From Caryophanales bacterium UBA784 (GTDB lineage: Bacteria; Bacillota_I; Bacilli_A; RFN20; CAG-288): a stretch of 64,000 bases of DNA. Position numbers and translations under genes: made by a program. This document shows, in pieces, positions 36,325 to 45,003 of the stretch (its first letter is position 1; each line of letters opens with the position of its first letter). The notes under the pieces are model-generated. The model was given only the letters and a program-made list of their open reading frames with translations, did not search any database and was not told where the DNA came from. The stretch spans positions 22,408 through 86,407 of the forward strand of contig DBJE01000005.1 of assembly GCA_002297045.1 (NCBI GenBank), written 5' to 3'.

Positions 36325-36349
36325 GGCGGGCACGATAACCCGCCTTTTT
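36325..36349 (+). terminator. Terminator of the 34-codon gene
   Basis: GGCGGG (36325-36330) and CCCGCC (36339-36344) pair across 8 bases and are followed by TTTTTC. Confidence 0.88.
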
Positions 36350-36484
36350 CTTATATCTTAGTCTTTTCCGGTCATTAAACTCTGAGTGGACTAGAAAAGA
36401 CATTTCCTTTCTAATCGGAGTGTAGGAGGCTTCCTCTGCCTTCTTTCCTAAACAGAACTTTTTCTTGATTCCTTTCTTCCGATA

Positions 36485-36490
36485 TATAAT
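36485..36490 (+). promoter_or_regulatory. -10 box directly before rqcH (leaderless)
   Basis: TATAAT ends 9 bases before the rqcH ATG. No Shine-Dalgarno sequence is present, so the mRNA probably starts within about 3 bases of the start codon. Confidence 0.5.
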
Positions 36491-36499
36491 AAACACACT

Positions 36500-38107
36500 A
36501 TGCCAGTGGATAATTTATCTTTACAGATTATTGCTGATTCCTTGAAAAAAGAGATGGTCGGCTCGAGAATCGGACGGGCTCTTGCTTTAAACACGAAGGA
36601 CTACGCTCTTCCCTATGTCCGGGAAGAGGAAACCTCTCTCCACCATGGATCATTGATTTTTTCTCTTGATCCGACAAATCCCTTTGTCTGTTACTCGCTG
36701 GGAAGATTCAGCAAGATTGAAGATACCTCTCCATTCTATAATTCCCTGAAAAAGCTTTATGCCGGGACTATCTATGATGTCGTCAAACATCAGGGTGAGC
36801 GGATTATTACTTTTAAGATCAAAGCGGATAGGAGCGACATCAGTAATGTCAATACAGGGTACGACCTGATCCTGGAACTGTTCCCGAATCGGCCAAATTG
36901 CTATATCATTGCCTATCCTTATGGGCGGATTGTCTCTCTTTATCATGAGCACACCGACATAGAGAAAGGAATCTATCTTACCCGTAACGCTATCTATAAT
37001 TATCCTTTGACAAGAAAACCTAGGCCGGAGATTAGGAATGACCCGGAAGAGGCGCGCCCTTACCTTCCTAATGCCACTCTTCGCTACCTTAAACAATATG
37101 TTGCCAAAGGAAACGATCTCTCTTCTACGTTGAAGGAAAGGAAGAGTTCAAAGGATATCTATGTCTACAAAAAAGATATTCTTTCTTTCCCTTTCGGCCT
37201 TCCTGAGGCAAAGAAGGTAAAAGTGGAAGATATTTATTCTTGCTTTGTCCTTGACCAGAAGGAAGTTGCCAAACGGGAGAAGGTAAAAGAACTCTTATCC
37301 TTAATTAATAAGGCAATCAAGAACAGCAAGAAGAAAATCATCAATCTAGAACAGGATCTCTCCACTGCCGAGGGCAGAAGGAAGTATAGGACTTATGGCC
37401 AAAGGATCTATCAATACCAGGCGGAAATCCATAAGGGGGATAAAGAGCTTGTGAAAGACGGAGAGACGATACCCTTGAATCCCCGCCTTGATGCTCCGCA
37501 TAATGCCAATTATTATTTTAAGAAGTACCAGAAGGCCAAGGCTGCTTTGACTATCCTGAAAGAATTAATCGATAAATGCAAGGATGATGAAGTCTATCTG
37601 GAGAAGAAGCTTTGGGAAGTGAATGACGGCACTCCCCGGGATATCATGGAATTAAAGAGCGAACTTCTTGAAGAAGGCTATATTAAGGAAAAACAGGGAC
37701 GGAATACGGTCTATAAGGTTTCAAAGAAACATTCCTATGACCCGCATTACCTTATTCTTCCAGAAGGAAAAATCGGATTTGGAAGGAATGGACTTCAGAA
37801 CGAGGAACTGACCTTCCACAAGGCACAGAAGGACGATGTTTTCCTCCATGTAAAGGACTATCCAGGTGCTCATGTCGTTATTCTGGAAGGGCAGGGAGAG
37901 GAAATCCTCCATGTGGCAGGGGAACTCTGCCTTTATCTTTCCCATCTTTCCAGCGGAACAGTCAGGGTTGCCAGAAAGAAGGACGTAAAGAAGAATCCTA
38001 GCCATATCGGACTGGTCAATATTCTGAAATACAAAACCAGGGAAGTGAAGTTCATCCGTCCGGAATCACTCGACTTGTTCAAAAAGGCACTGAAGAAGGC
38101 GAGGTGA
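36500..38107 (+). CDS. rqcH: Rqc2/RqcH-type NFACT ribosome rescue factor
   Basis: RqcH binds stalled 50S subunits and directs addition of C-terminal alanine tails to trapped peptides. The 535-residue protein has NFACT-N at the start (LSLQIIADSLKKEMVGSRI), a coiled-coil middle (about 250-380) and NFACT-R at the end (HYLILPEGKIGFGRNGLQNEELT). Bacilli also annotate it as fibronectin-binding protein. The catalytic Asp-Arg pair of the family, in B. subtilis residues 97-98, aligns with HQGERIITF here, so Glu100 stands in place of Asp. The gene stands alone. Confidence 0.9.
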   Translation: MPVDNLSLQIIADSLKKEMVGSRIGRALALNTKDYALPYVREEETSLHHGSLIFSLDPTNPFVCYSLGRFSKIEDTSPFYNSLKKLYAGTIYDVVKHQGERIITFKIKADRSDISNVNTGYDLILELFPNRPNCYIIAYPYGRIVSLYHEHTDIEKGIYLTRNAIYNYPLTRKPRPEIRNDPEEARPYLPNATLRYLKQYVAKGNDLSSTLKERKSSKDIYVYKKDILSFPFGLPEAKKVKVEDIYSCFVLDQKEVAKREKVKELLSLINKAIKNSKKKIINLEQDLSTAEGRRKYRTYGQRIYQYQAEIHKGDKELVKDGETIPLNPRLDAPHNANYYFKKYQKAKAALTILKELIDKCKDDEVYLEKKLWEVNDGTPRDIMELKSELLEEGYIKEKQGRNTVYKVSKKHSYDPHYLILPEGKIGFGRNGLQNEELTFHKAQKDDVFLHVKDYPGAHVVILEGQGEEILHVAGELCLYLSHLSSGTVRVARKKDVKKNPSHIGLVNILKYKTREVKFIRPESLDLFKKALKKAR

Positions 38108-38537
38108 TAATTAAAGATAAGTCGCTCATTGCATCGGATACTTAAGCTACAAATCATGATGGGAATTATGCGGCAGACAAAATAAATGCGATATTAAGAT
38201 TAGCCGAAGCAATAGTTCAGATGAAGTATATTTCTTTAAAATAACTAAGACCAAACAGGAGTCGGCCATCCAATAAGTGGAAATCAATCTTATCTGCGAA
38301 ACCTAAATATAGTGATTATCTTAGACGAAAAGTTACAAAATAAGATTTAAAAAAAGCTACAATCTATAAAAGATATAATTTAATGATTGTCCGCTCATAT
38401 GACGTTAAACGTGGAGTATTGAAAGAAAGCATCTTAGAAAATCAAATAAGGTAAATTGAGTAAGGGGTAATGCTCTCCCTTGCTTTATACAAACAATATC
38501 AAAGGATAAATGAATCTTTGTAAAGGGGAAATGAAAA
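38108..38537. other. AT-rich gene-poor region after rqcH
   Basis: About 430 bases are clearly richer in A and T than the neighbours. One frame from 38114 reads DKSLIASDT, a stop, then about 30 sense codons, which could be the debris of a former gene. No intact gene, repeat array or RNA gene was identified. A base-rich purine stretch at the end leads into the next gene's ribosome-binding site. Confidence 0.4.
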
Positions 38538-38738
38538 ATGAATCGGAATACAAAACTTTTTATTCTTTCTTTGGTTCTCATGGTCTGCGGTGTCTTTAGG
38601 TGGGTGTTTGGCTATTCTCTATCCTATAACGACGGCAGGAAAACAGGTATTTTCACCATCGGAATCTTTGCTTCTGCCCTTGGACTGATTGGGGCGCTCT
38701 TTTTCGCCCTGAAAAATGGAAAAGGCAAGGAAAAGTAA
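38538..38738 (+). CDS. Small two-helix membrane protein
   Basis: The 66-residue protein has two hydrophobic helices (about 7-26 and 39-58) joined by a polar turn containing YNDGRKTG, with a basic tail. AAAGGGG lies before the ATG at a somewhat long distance. I recognise no family and the function is unknown. Confidence 0.55.
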   Translation: MNRNTKLFILSLVLMVCGVFRWVFGYSLSYNDGRKTGIFTIGIFASALGLIGALFFALKNGKGKEK

Positions 38739-38790
38739 ATCCGTGACAAGAGGAAAGAGAGAATGAGGAGAAGAAAATCTGCCTCTTTTA

Positions 38791-38819
38791 TTGACTTTCC
38801 CCCATTAATTCAGTATAGT
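38791..38819 (+). promoter_or_regulatory. Sigma-A promoter of tRNA-Thr
   Basis: TTGACT (38791-38796), a 17-base spacer and TATAGT (38814-38819) stand 20 bases before the tRNA. Confidence 0.8.
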
Positions 38820-38838
38820 AATTGTCGCTGTTCTTTCT

Positions 38839-38912
38839 GCCCCCTTAGTTAAGTGGTATAACGGATCCTTGGTAAGGATCAATTGCTAGTTCGATTCTGG
38901 CTCGGGGCACCA
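38839..38912 (+). tRNA. tRNA-Thr (anticodon GGT)
   Basis: The cloverleaf has a 3-bp D stem (GTT/AAC), anticodon stem GATCC/GGATC with loop TTGGTAA (anticodon GGT), T stem GCTAG/CTGGC with loop TTCGATT, discriminator A and an encoded CCA. The acceptor stem pairs only at positions 1-5; positions 6-67 (C-C) and 7-66 (T-T) are mismatched. Confidence 0.88.
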
Positions 38913-38976
38913 TTTAGTTCAATACTTGCCGTATATAGTTCGTTCAATCTGTGTGTTATCTACGGGAGGACCTTCA

Positions 38977-39849
38977 ATGAGTTCTAAGGATAAGAAAAAA
39001 GGCGCCGGCAGAGCTCATGCCGTTGCTGCCTGGGAATGGTTCAAGGAAGCTGCTTGGCTCCAGGTTTTGCTTATTGTCGGAATCGTTGTCGGTGTCGTTG
39101 TTGCCATTCCTTATGCCGTCAAGGGAATCTCCAGTATGGTCAACAGCAGCAAATCAACCTTCTTTTCTTCCCATGCCATCACCTATGAACAGCTGAACAA
39201 GAAGCTTGATGGGACTGAAAAAGCCGGCAAGACTGTCGGAGAAGATAAGACTTCTTTCTCTGTCAGTGATAAGAAGGACGGATTCGTCGTTCTCTTTTAT
39301 AAGGATAACTGCGAAGCGTGTGACTCCAGGCAGTCTCATGTAGAAACCTGGTATAACAACTTCAACAAGAAATATGAGGGAATCGATTTCTTTGCCGTCA
39401 ATGTTGCCTGGACTCCTGGCGACAGCGATGAATCCAATCAGAATCAGGGACAGGCTGCCCTTTATGAAAACAAGAACATCACTCTGGAAGAACAGAGGGA
39501 CGTCCAGAACACGATCCGTCCTGTCTATCTGAATGAAGACGATACCCATAAGAATTCCGAAGTCACGGAAGAAAAACTGAAAGCCGATCTGACTGCCGAG
39601 AAAGACGGTGGAACACTCCCTACTCCTTTCTTCGTCACTTTCAGGAAGGATAAGACTGCTACAAACTACATTACTGACACCGAAGGATATGAGGCGGATA
39701 AGGCTGCCGGAAAGAAGAATACTGCCTTCACCCGTTCTACTCCTAGCCGTGCCTTAGCTGCTCCCTTCGCTTCTCTCTCCGTCACTTCGTCCACTGATGT
39801 CGCCTCCATGAGGCTTGACATCTACGGATTCCAGCGTTACGTCAAGTAA
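38977..39849 (+). CDS. Membrane-anchored thioredoxin-fold protein with CEAC motif
   Basis: The start at 38977 has GGGAGG, giving 290 residues. A basic N-terminus is followed by one membrane helix (about 30-48, VLLIVGIVVGVVVAIPYAV), so the rest is probably outside the membrane. A thioredoxin-like segment begins VVLFYKDNCEACDSR (about 108-122), a Cys-x-x-Cys active site after a strand. A cis-Pro-like region follows at TLPTPFFVTF (about 228-237). It may act in disulfide exchange. No partner such as CcdA or MsrAB is near. The insert between the CxxC and the cis-Pro is longer than in thioredoxin. Confidence 0.72.
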   Translation: MSSKDKKKGAGRAHAVAAWEWFKEAAWLQVLLIVGIVVGVVVAIPYAVKGISSMVNSSKSTFFSSHAITYEQLNKKLDGTEKAGKTVGEDKTSFSVSDKKDGFVVLFYKDNCEACDSRQSHVETWYNNFNKKYEGIDFFAVNVAWTPGDSDESNQNQGQAALYENKNITLEEQRDVQNTIRPVYLNEDDTHKNSEVTEEKLKADLTAEKDGGTLPTPFFVTFRKDKTATNYITDTEGYEADKAAGKKNTAFTRSTPSRALAAPFASLSVTSSTDVASMRLDIYGFQRYVK

Positions 39850-39854
39850 GAACA

Positions 39855-39882
39855 GGCTGCCGTAAGGCAGCCATTTTCTTTT
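39855..39882 (+). terminator. Terminator after the thioredoxin-fold gene
   Basis: GGCTGCC and GGCAGCC pair around GTAA and are followed by ATTTTCTTTT. Confidence 0.9.
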
Positions 39883-39883
39883 C

Positions 39884-39914
39884 CAAAAAACCATCCGCTT
39901 GTTTAGCGGATGGT
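39884..39914 (-). terminator. Terminator overlapping the end of hypB
   Basis: On the minus strand ACCATCCGC and GCGGATGGT pair around a 7-base loop and are followed by six Ts. The 5' arm contains the last hypB codons. Confidence 0.88.
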
Positions 39915-40580
39915 CTTTTCAATATTTTTATAGAGATATTCGGCTAGTTCGGTAACACCCTTGTCCTGCTTGGCCGAGAGAGCAAAGAGGATGGCATCTT
40001 TATTCCGTTTACGGACATTCAGGTTGAACCTGTCAAAGGAGAAATCGAAGGCAGGGAGTGTATCCCTTTTACTGACAACGACCAGCGGTGCGACTTTGAA
40101 CCTAAGCGGATACTTCAGAGGCTTATCAACGCCTTCGGGAACGGAGAGAAGAACCCTATTCTGGTTGGCACCTGTGTCAAATTCGGCAGGGCAGACGAGA
40201 TTTCCGATGTTTTCGAGAAATACCACATCCAGGCCCTTAAGTCCGAGGGCTTCTAGGGCCTCCTTTGTCCTTTGGGCGGTCCTGTGGCAGGCTCCACAGG
40301 TGTGGACCTGGAGGACTTTTGCCTTGGTTTCCTTTTTGATGGTTTCCCTGTCTTCCTTTCCGTCGATATCCGCTTCTAAAACACCGATTCTCAGTCCCTT
40401 CTTTTCCAATAACGGAATAAGCTTTGTCAAAAGAGTTGTCTTTCCGGATCCCGGAGAAGACCTGACGTTAATGAAATAGACATTGTTTTTCTTTATTTCC
40501 TGTCTGACTTTCTCTGCCTCTTCTTCATTCTTGGCTAATACATTTTCCTTGACGGAAATGATTTTTTCTTCTTCGCTCAT
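39903..40580 (-). CDS. hypB: HypB-like nickel-insertion GTPase
   Basis: The 225-residue SIMIBI-class GTPase has P-loop SSPGSGKTTLL (41-51), VLEADIDG (68-74), a Cys-His pair in CGACHRTA (95-102), which is the place of the HypB metal site, and VFLENIGNLVCPAEFD. HypB delivers nickel to [NiFe] hydrogenase; UreG is the urease relative. The N-terminal region lacks the His-rich stretch of some HypB proteins. It is coupled to coaD by an ATGA overlap, at the end of ylbF-rsmD-coaD. No hydrogenase, hypA or urease gene is in view, so the client is unknown. Confidence 0.85.
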   Translation of the reverse strand: MSEEEKIISVKENVLAKNEEEAEKVRQEIKKNNVYFINVRSSPGSGKTTLLTKLIPLLEKKGLRIGVLEADIDGKEDRETIKKETKAKVLQVHTCGACHRTAQRTKEALEALGLKGLDVVFLENIGNLVCPAEFDTGANQNRVLLSVPEGVDKPLKYPLRFKVAPLVVVSKRDTLPAFDFSFDRFNLNVRKRNKDAILFALSAKQDKGVTELAEYLYKNIEKTIR

Positions 40581-41068
40581 TTTCTGCTTCCTTTCTTTTT
40601 CTCCCTTGCCTGTAGAACCGGTTTAGGAACAAGCCGGGAGATGTCCTCTCCATGGAAGAAGATTTCCTTGATGTTGCTCGAGGAGACAAAGGCCTGATCC
40701 TTGTGTGCCATGAGATATACCCTATCAATCTCCGGCTCGATGAATTCGTTTACCTCGTGCATCTGGTATTCTGCCTCATAGTCGGTCACGGCTCTTAGTC
40801 CTCGGATCAAGGCCTGTGCCTTGAGCTTCTTGGCTTCCTTGACGACAAGGCCTGTGCAGCAGACGACGGAGATGTCTGGATAGTCCTGGAAGACTTCTTT
40901 GGCTAGCTCCACTCTCTCGTCTGCGTTGAAAAGGTAGTGTCCTTCCTTTTCCGGGTTATCGGCCACCCTGATGATGATTTTATCGAAAATCTTTGCTGCC
41001 CGGAGGGCGACATCGACATGGCCGTTGGTTAAAGGATCAAAGGATCCAGGATAGACTGCGATTTTCAT
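40577..41068 (-). CDS. coaD: Phosphopantetheine adenylyltransferase CoaD
   Basis: CoaD makes dephospho-CoA from 4'-phosphopantetheine and ATP. The 163-residue protein has the nucleotidyltransferase motif YPGSFDPLTNGHVD at the start and VSSSNIKEI near the end. It overlaps rsmD upstream and hypB downstream by four bases each. The rsmD-coaD order is widely conserved in Bacilli. Confidence 0.96.
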   Translation of the reverse strand: MKIAVYPGSFDPLTNGHVDVALRAAKIFDKIIIRVADNPEKEGHYLFNADERVELAKEVFQDYPDISVVCCTGLVVKEAKKLKAQALIRGLRAVTDYEAEYQMHEVNEFIEPEIDRVYLMAHKDQAFVSSSNIKEIFFHGEDISRLVPKPVLQAREKKKGSRK

Positions 41069-41613
41069 TTCTTTTCCTCCCTACGATAGATTCCGACGCT
41101 TTTCTGTCCGTAATGGTATTCTTTAAGGGTGAAGCCTTCGATTTCTTCGTTCTTTGTTTCCTGCTCCGAAACGACAATGGCGCCATCTTTCAGCCTGTTT
41201 CTCTTCTTCCTTTCCTGGATGACGGAAGCGTTGATAATCCTTTTATAAGGAGGATCAAGGAAGACGAGATCAAACTGAACATTCTGATTCTTTTTGAGGA
41301 AAAGACGATAGTCACTTAGGGAAAGGAATACACTGTCCTTTTCCGGGCTAAGAGAGAAGATGTTTTCCTTTAGGATTTTGAATGTCTGAAAATTCTTGTC
41401 ATTGAAATAGACAATCTTTGCTCCCCGGGAGAGGGCTTCAAGACCCCTTGCTCCGCTTCCGGCAAAAAGGTCAAGACAGGTAGAAGAAAGCACTTTGTCA
41501 TAAACGGCATTGAAGATGGCCTGTCTGACCTTGTCCCTTGTCGGTCGGGTCACTTTACTATCCGGAATCTTCAAAAAACGTCCTTTATAGATTCCTTGTA
41601 TGATTCGGATCAT
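41065..41613 (-). CDS. rsmD: 16S rRNA (guanine-966-N2)-methyltransferase RsmD
   Basis: The 182-residue protein has the RsmD start GIYKGRFLKIP and TRPTRDKVRQAIFN, the SAM-binding motif LDLFAGSGARGLEALSRG and the catalytic motif FLDPPYK. It methylates G966 of 16S rRNA. It overlaps both neighbours by ATGA. Confidence 0.95.
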   Translation of the reverse strand: MIRIIQGIYKGRFLKIPDSKVTRPTRDKVRQAIFNAVYDKVLSSTCLDLFAGSGARGLEALSRGAKIVYFNDKNFQTFKILKENIFSLSPEKDSVFLSLSDYRLFLKKNQNVQFDLVFLDPPYKRIINASVIQERKKRNRLKDGAIVVSEQETKNEEIEGFTLKEYHYGQKSVGIYRREEKK

Positions 41614-41939
41614 AAAAGAACTTCCTCGGTGATTTTTGCAGTTAGATGGTTCAGAATCTTCTGCCTTTTTTCATAATAGAAGAGGTATTCCTTCCTTTTC
41701 GGCGAAGAAAGAAGGGCTTCGTCTGCCTGTTTTGCTTCTTTCCTTATCTTTTCCTTTTCTGCCCCATCCTCCCTATTTACCGCCTTACCGAAAAGATCGT
41801 TTCTTTTCCTGCTTAGGCTTTTCAGTTCCCCATCTTTGTCGATTTCCTCAGACAGGGCTTTGATTTTTTGGTAAAGGGCAGAAGATTTCACCGCCTGGAT
41901 GAAATCAAACTCTTCTGCTTCGAATTCTTCTCTTTTCAC
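41610..41939 (-). CDS. ylbF: YlbF/YmcA family protein
   Basis: The 109-residue helical protein belongs to the YlbF/YmcA family (Com_YlbF, DUF964). In B. subtilis these proteins with YaaT help RNase Y mature operon mRNAs and affect competence. It starts with GTG at 41939, only 6 bases after a TATAAT box, with no Shine-Dalgarno sequence. The order ylbF-rsmD-coaD matches that in other Bacilli, supporting the identity. Confidence 0.82.
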   Translation of the reverse strand: MKREEFEAEEFDFIQAVKSSALYQKIKALSEEIDKDGELKSLSRKRNDLFGKAVNREDGAEKEKIRKEAKQADEALLSSPKRKEYLFYYEKRQKILNHLTAKITEEVLL

Positions 41940-41945
41940 AGCTAG

Positions 41946-41988
41946 ATTATAGCATTTCCCGCTAGATTATCTTTGTTAATGCTATAAT
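41946..41988. promoter_or_regulatory. Divergent extended -10 promoters for ylbF and def (leaderless)
   Basis: TGCTATAAT occurs on both strands. The minus-strand TATAAT (41951-41946) ends 6 bases before the ylbF GTG. The plus-strand TATAAT (41983-41988) ends 9 bases before the def ATG. Neither gene has a Shine-Dalgarno sequence. Confidence 0.65.
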
Positions 41989-41997
41989 CTTTCCGAA

Positions 41998-42546
41998 ATG
42001 AAATTGTTTAAGATATTTACAAATCAGGATGCCGTCCTCCATGAAAAGGCATCTTTGGTCGAAGAACCCATTAAAGAGGAAGATAAGCAGAGGCTGCTAG
42101 ATAGGGTGGAGTACCTTCGGCTAAGCCAGGACGAGGAATTCTCCAAGGAACACCACATCCGCTCCGGAGTCGGCATAGCCGCTCCGCAGATTGGTGTCTC
42201 CAAGCGAAGGTTCGCCATTTATTTTGATGATTCAAACGGAAAACACTATGAATACGGTCTTGTCAATCCGAAAATCCTCTCTACTTCCGTTAAGCGCGCC
42301 TATCTCACATCCGGTGAGGGCTGTCTTTCCGTTCCTAAGGATGTCCCAGGCTATGTTTACCGGTACTATAAGGTGACTAGGACCGGCTATGATGTTGTTT
42401 CCCAAAAAAGAGTCACTCTCCGTCTCACCGGTTATCCCGCCATTGTCTTCCAGCATGAATATGACCATCTTGAGGGAATCCTCTACACGGATAAAATCGA
42501 CAGGAAGGATCCTTTCCATAAAGACGAGGATGCCATTGCCCTGTAA
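41998..42546 (+). CDS. def: Peptide deformylase
   Basis: The enzyme removes the N-formyl group from new proteins. The 182-residue protein has all three motifs: GVGIAAPQIG, EGCLSVP (metal-binding Cys) and QHEYDHLEG (metal-binding His pair and catalytic Glu). The insert between motifs one and two marks it as the Gram-positive type 2 form. Transcription seems to begin at the start codon. Confidence 0.96.
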   Translation: MKLFKIFTNQDAVLHEKASLVEEPIKEEDKQRLLDRVEYLRLSQDEEFSKEHHIRSGVGIAAPQIGVSKRRFAIYFDDSNGKHYEYGLVNPKILSTSVKRAYLTSGEGCLSVPKDVPGYVYRYYKVTRTGYDVVSQKRVTLRLTGYPAIVFQHEYDHLEGILYTDKIDRKDPFHKDEDAIAL

Positions 42547-42709
42547 AATCCTAGTGTCTGCCTTAGTTTTTCTTCAGTAAAGCGTTTTTTTCTTTTTCGC
42601 CCCTTGTTTAATATTTTTAAGTTGTCTAGAATAATAAACGAAAAATTGTCGGAAAAACTGAATTCCTTTATTTTCAGGTTTTTCCCATTGCAGAGGTTAT
42701 TGATTTATC

Positions 42710-44413
42710 ATGGTTTCAGTCAAAAAAAACAGTGCCTATCCTGTCGAGGTCTATGCCCTTGGCGGTCTTGGTGAGGTCGGAAAAAACCTTTATTGTATCG
42801 AGGACGAGAATAATATTCTGATTATCGACTGCGGTGTCAGGTTTCCTGATGCCACAAGGCCGGGAATCGACTATATCATTCCGGATTTTACCCATTTGGT
42901 CCAGAACAAAACCAAGATCCGGGGCAGGGTCATCACCCACGGACATGAGGATCATATCGGCGGGATTCCCTTCCTTCTTCAGCAGAGGGATATTCCGGTA
43001 ATCTATGCCCCGAAGCTTGCCGCTGCCCTCATCCGGCATAAGCTTGAGGACAACAAGAGGCGGACGAAGACTGCCTTAAAGGAGTTTGATGGCGATTCGG
43101 TCCTTCACCTTGGTGATTTCAAGGTCGAATTCTTCCACGTCACCCACTCTATTCCGGATGCCTATGGTCTTTATATCACTACTCCGCAGGGGACGATTGT
43201 CGAGACTGGCGACTTTAAGATTGACTTGACCCCTGTCGACGAAGATTTTGACTTATCTAAACTTGTTCATTTCGGTGACCAGGGAATCGATCTTCTGATG
43301 GCCGATTCCACCAATGCCGAAAAGGAAGGCTATACCCGTTCGGAAAAGACGGTTATCCAGGGAATCGAGGATGTTTTCTCCGAAGCCCCCGGCCGTCTTC
43401 TGATTTCCACCTTCTCCTCGAATATCTGCCGTATCCAGCAGATTATCGAGACAAGCAGGAAATTCCGCCGTAAGATTGTCATCTTCGGCCGTTCAATGGA
43501 AGCAAACGTCGATGCCGCCCGCCAGTTCGGTTACATCAAGGTGCCGGATGAATATCTTGCCGGACCTGACCAACTCCGTACCCTCCCTCCTAATGAGGTA
43601 ACGATTCTTTGCACCGGTAACCAAGGCGAACCGATGGCTGTCCTTTCCCGTATTTCCCGTGGCGAACATCGCTTCATCCATGTCCTTCCCGGTGATACTG
43701 TCGTCTTTTCTTCTTCCGTCATTCCTGGTAACACGGCTGCCATCAATGCTTTAATCAACGGTCTTGAACGTCTTGGCGCCTCGGTTGTCACTAATTCCGT
43801 CTTAAACAACCTCCATGCTTCCGGACATGCCTCGCGTCAGGAAAGGCGGCTTTTGCAGAAACTTGCCCGTCCGAAATACTTTATGCCTATCCATGGCGAA
43901 TACCGTAGGCTTAAGCTCCATGCGAGAATCGGAAGGGAATGCGGCCTTCCTAAGGACCATACCTTTGTCTGCAATAACGGTGATGTTTTAAGGCTTGTCA
44001 ACCACAAGGTGGTGAAAAGCGATATCACTTACCCTGGAGAAAACATCTATATCGATGGAACCAATCCTGTCGGCATTACGAATGCTGTCATTAAGGAACG
44101 GACCACGCTGATTAATGAGGGCATGGTTTCCGTATTCGTTGTCATTGATCCTAAGCGGAACAAGCTTGTCTCTTCTCCGGTTGTCGAATCCAAGGGGTTC
44201 ATTTCTTCCAACAAGAAGTCTAGGCAGAAAAAAGCCAGTGAAATTATCGGAATCGAGGTTAGTCGGGTAAGGCACGGACAGGCGAAGGTCAACTATCCGG
44301 AAATTAAGAATGCCATCCGGAACGTTACTTCCCATTTCCTTTACCGGGAAAGCAAGCGGCGTCCGGTCGTCATTCCGGTCATCCTGAACTACTCTCCTAC
44401 AGGAAAAGAATAG
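42710..44413 (+). CDS. rnj: Ribonuclease J
   Basis: The 567-residue metallo-beta-lactamase/beta-CASP nuclease has the metal motif THGHEDHIGG (about 75-84), VETGDFK, the beta-CASP region with GNQGEPM, and MPIHGEYR. RNase J degrades and matures mRNA and rRNA as an endonuclease and 5' exonuclease. One copy is seen here; whether it corresponds to J1 or J2 is unclear. GAGG stands upstream of the ATG. maf follows 3 bases after the stop. Confidence 0.95.
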   Translation: MVSVKKNSAYPVEVYALGGLGEVGKNLYCIEDENNILIIDCGVRFPDATRPGIDYIIPDFTHLVQNKTKIRGRVITHGHEDHIGGIPFLLQQRDIPVIYAPKLAAALIRHKLEDNKRRTKTALKEFDGDSVLHLGDFKVEFFHVTHSIPDAYGLYITTPQGTIVETGDFKIDLTPVDEDFDLSKLVHFGDQGIDLLMADSTNAEKEGYTRSEKTVIQGIEDVFSEAPGRLLISTFSSNICRIQQIIETSRKFRRKIVIFGRSMEANVDAARQFGYIKVPDEYLAGPDQLRTLPPNEVTILCTGNQGEPMAVLSRISRGEHRFIHVLPGDTVVFSSSVIPGNTAAINALINGLERLGASVVTNSVLNNLHASGHASRQERRLLQKLARPKYFMPIHGEYRRLKLHARIGRECGLPKDHTFVCNNGDVLRLVNHKVVKSDITYPGENIYIDGTNPVGITNAVIKERTTLINEGMVSVFVVIDPKRNKLVSSPVVESKGFISSNKKSRQKKASEIIGIEVSRVRHGQAKVNYPEIKNAIRNVTSHFLYRESKRRPVVIPVILNYSPTGKE

Positions 44414-44416
44414 AAA

Positions 44417-44986
44417 ATGATCATCTTAGCCAGTCAGTCTCCTCGCCGTAAGGAATTGCTTAAGGAAATCCTTGGCGATGTTCCTTTTGCTGTGGTCCCT
44501 TCTTCCTTTCAGGAACGGACAATCCAGTCTAAGGATGTTCGTCTTCTCTGCCTGAGGGAAGCACAGGGAAAGGGATATAAGGTTTCCCTTGAACATCCCG
44601 ATGATGTCGTTATTTCTGCTGATACGATGGTCTTCTTTCATGGAAAACAACTTGGCAAACCGAAAGACGAACAGGACGCGCTGAATAGGCTCAGACTTCT
44701 TTCCGGGCACACGCATGAGGTGGTTACTGCCTATTCCATCTATCAGGGCGGGAAGGAACTGAAGCATCGTATCTGCATCAGCAAGCTTTTCAGGGAAAAG
44801 AGGGCAGACAGGGAAATTGAGGAATATATCGAGACTGGTTCCCCTAGGGATAAGGCAGGTGCCTATGGAATCCAGGACAAAGATTTCATCAATGCCAAAA
44901 TCGTGGAAGGGGAGTACTCTACCATCAGGGGACTTCCGGTTGAGGATCTCCGGGATGATCTTATCGCCCTTGGCATCATACAATAA
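44417..44986 (+). CDS. maf: Maf family nucleoside triphosphate pyrophosphatase
   Basis: The 189-residue protein has the start IILASQSPRRKELL, SADTMVFFHGKQLGKP with the catalytic Asp, and a late KAGAYGIQD segment. Maf enzymes hydrolyse dTTP, UTP or modified nucleotides to the monophosphate and influence cell division. The gene is tightly linked to RNase J and followed by a terminator. Confidence 0.94.
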   Translation: MIILASQSPRRKELLKEILGDVPFAVVPSSFQERTIQSKDVRLLCLREAQGKGYKVSLEHPDDVVISADTMVFFHGKQLGKPKDEQDALNRLRLLSGHTHEVVTAYSIYQGGKELKHRICISKLFREKRADREIEEYIETGSPRDKAGAYGIQDKDFINAKIVEGEYSTIRGLPVEDLRDDLIALGIIQ

Positions 44987-45003
44987 ATAATTCTTGGACG
45001 GAG

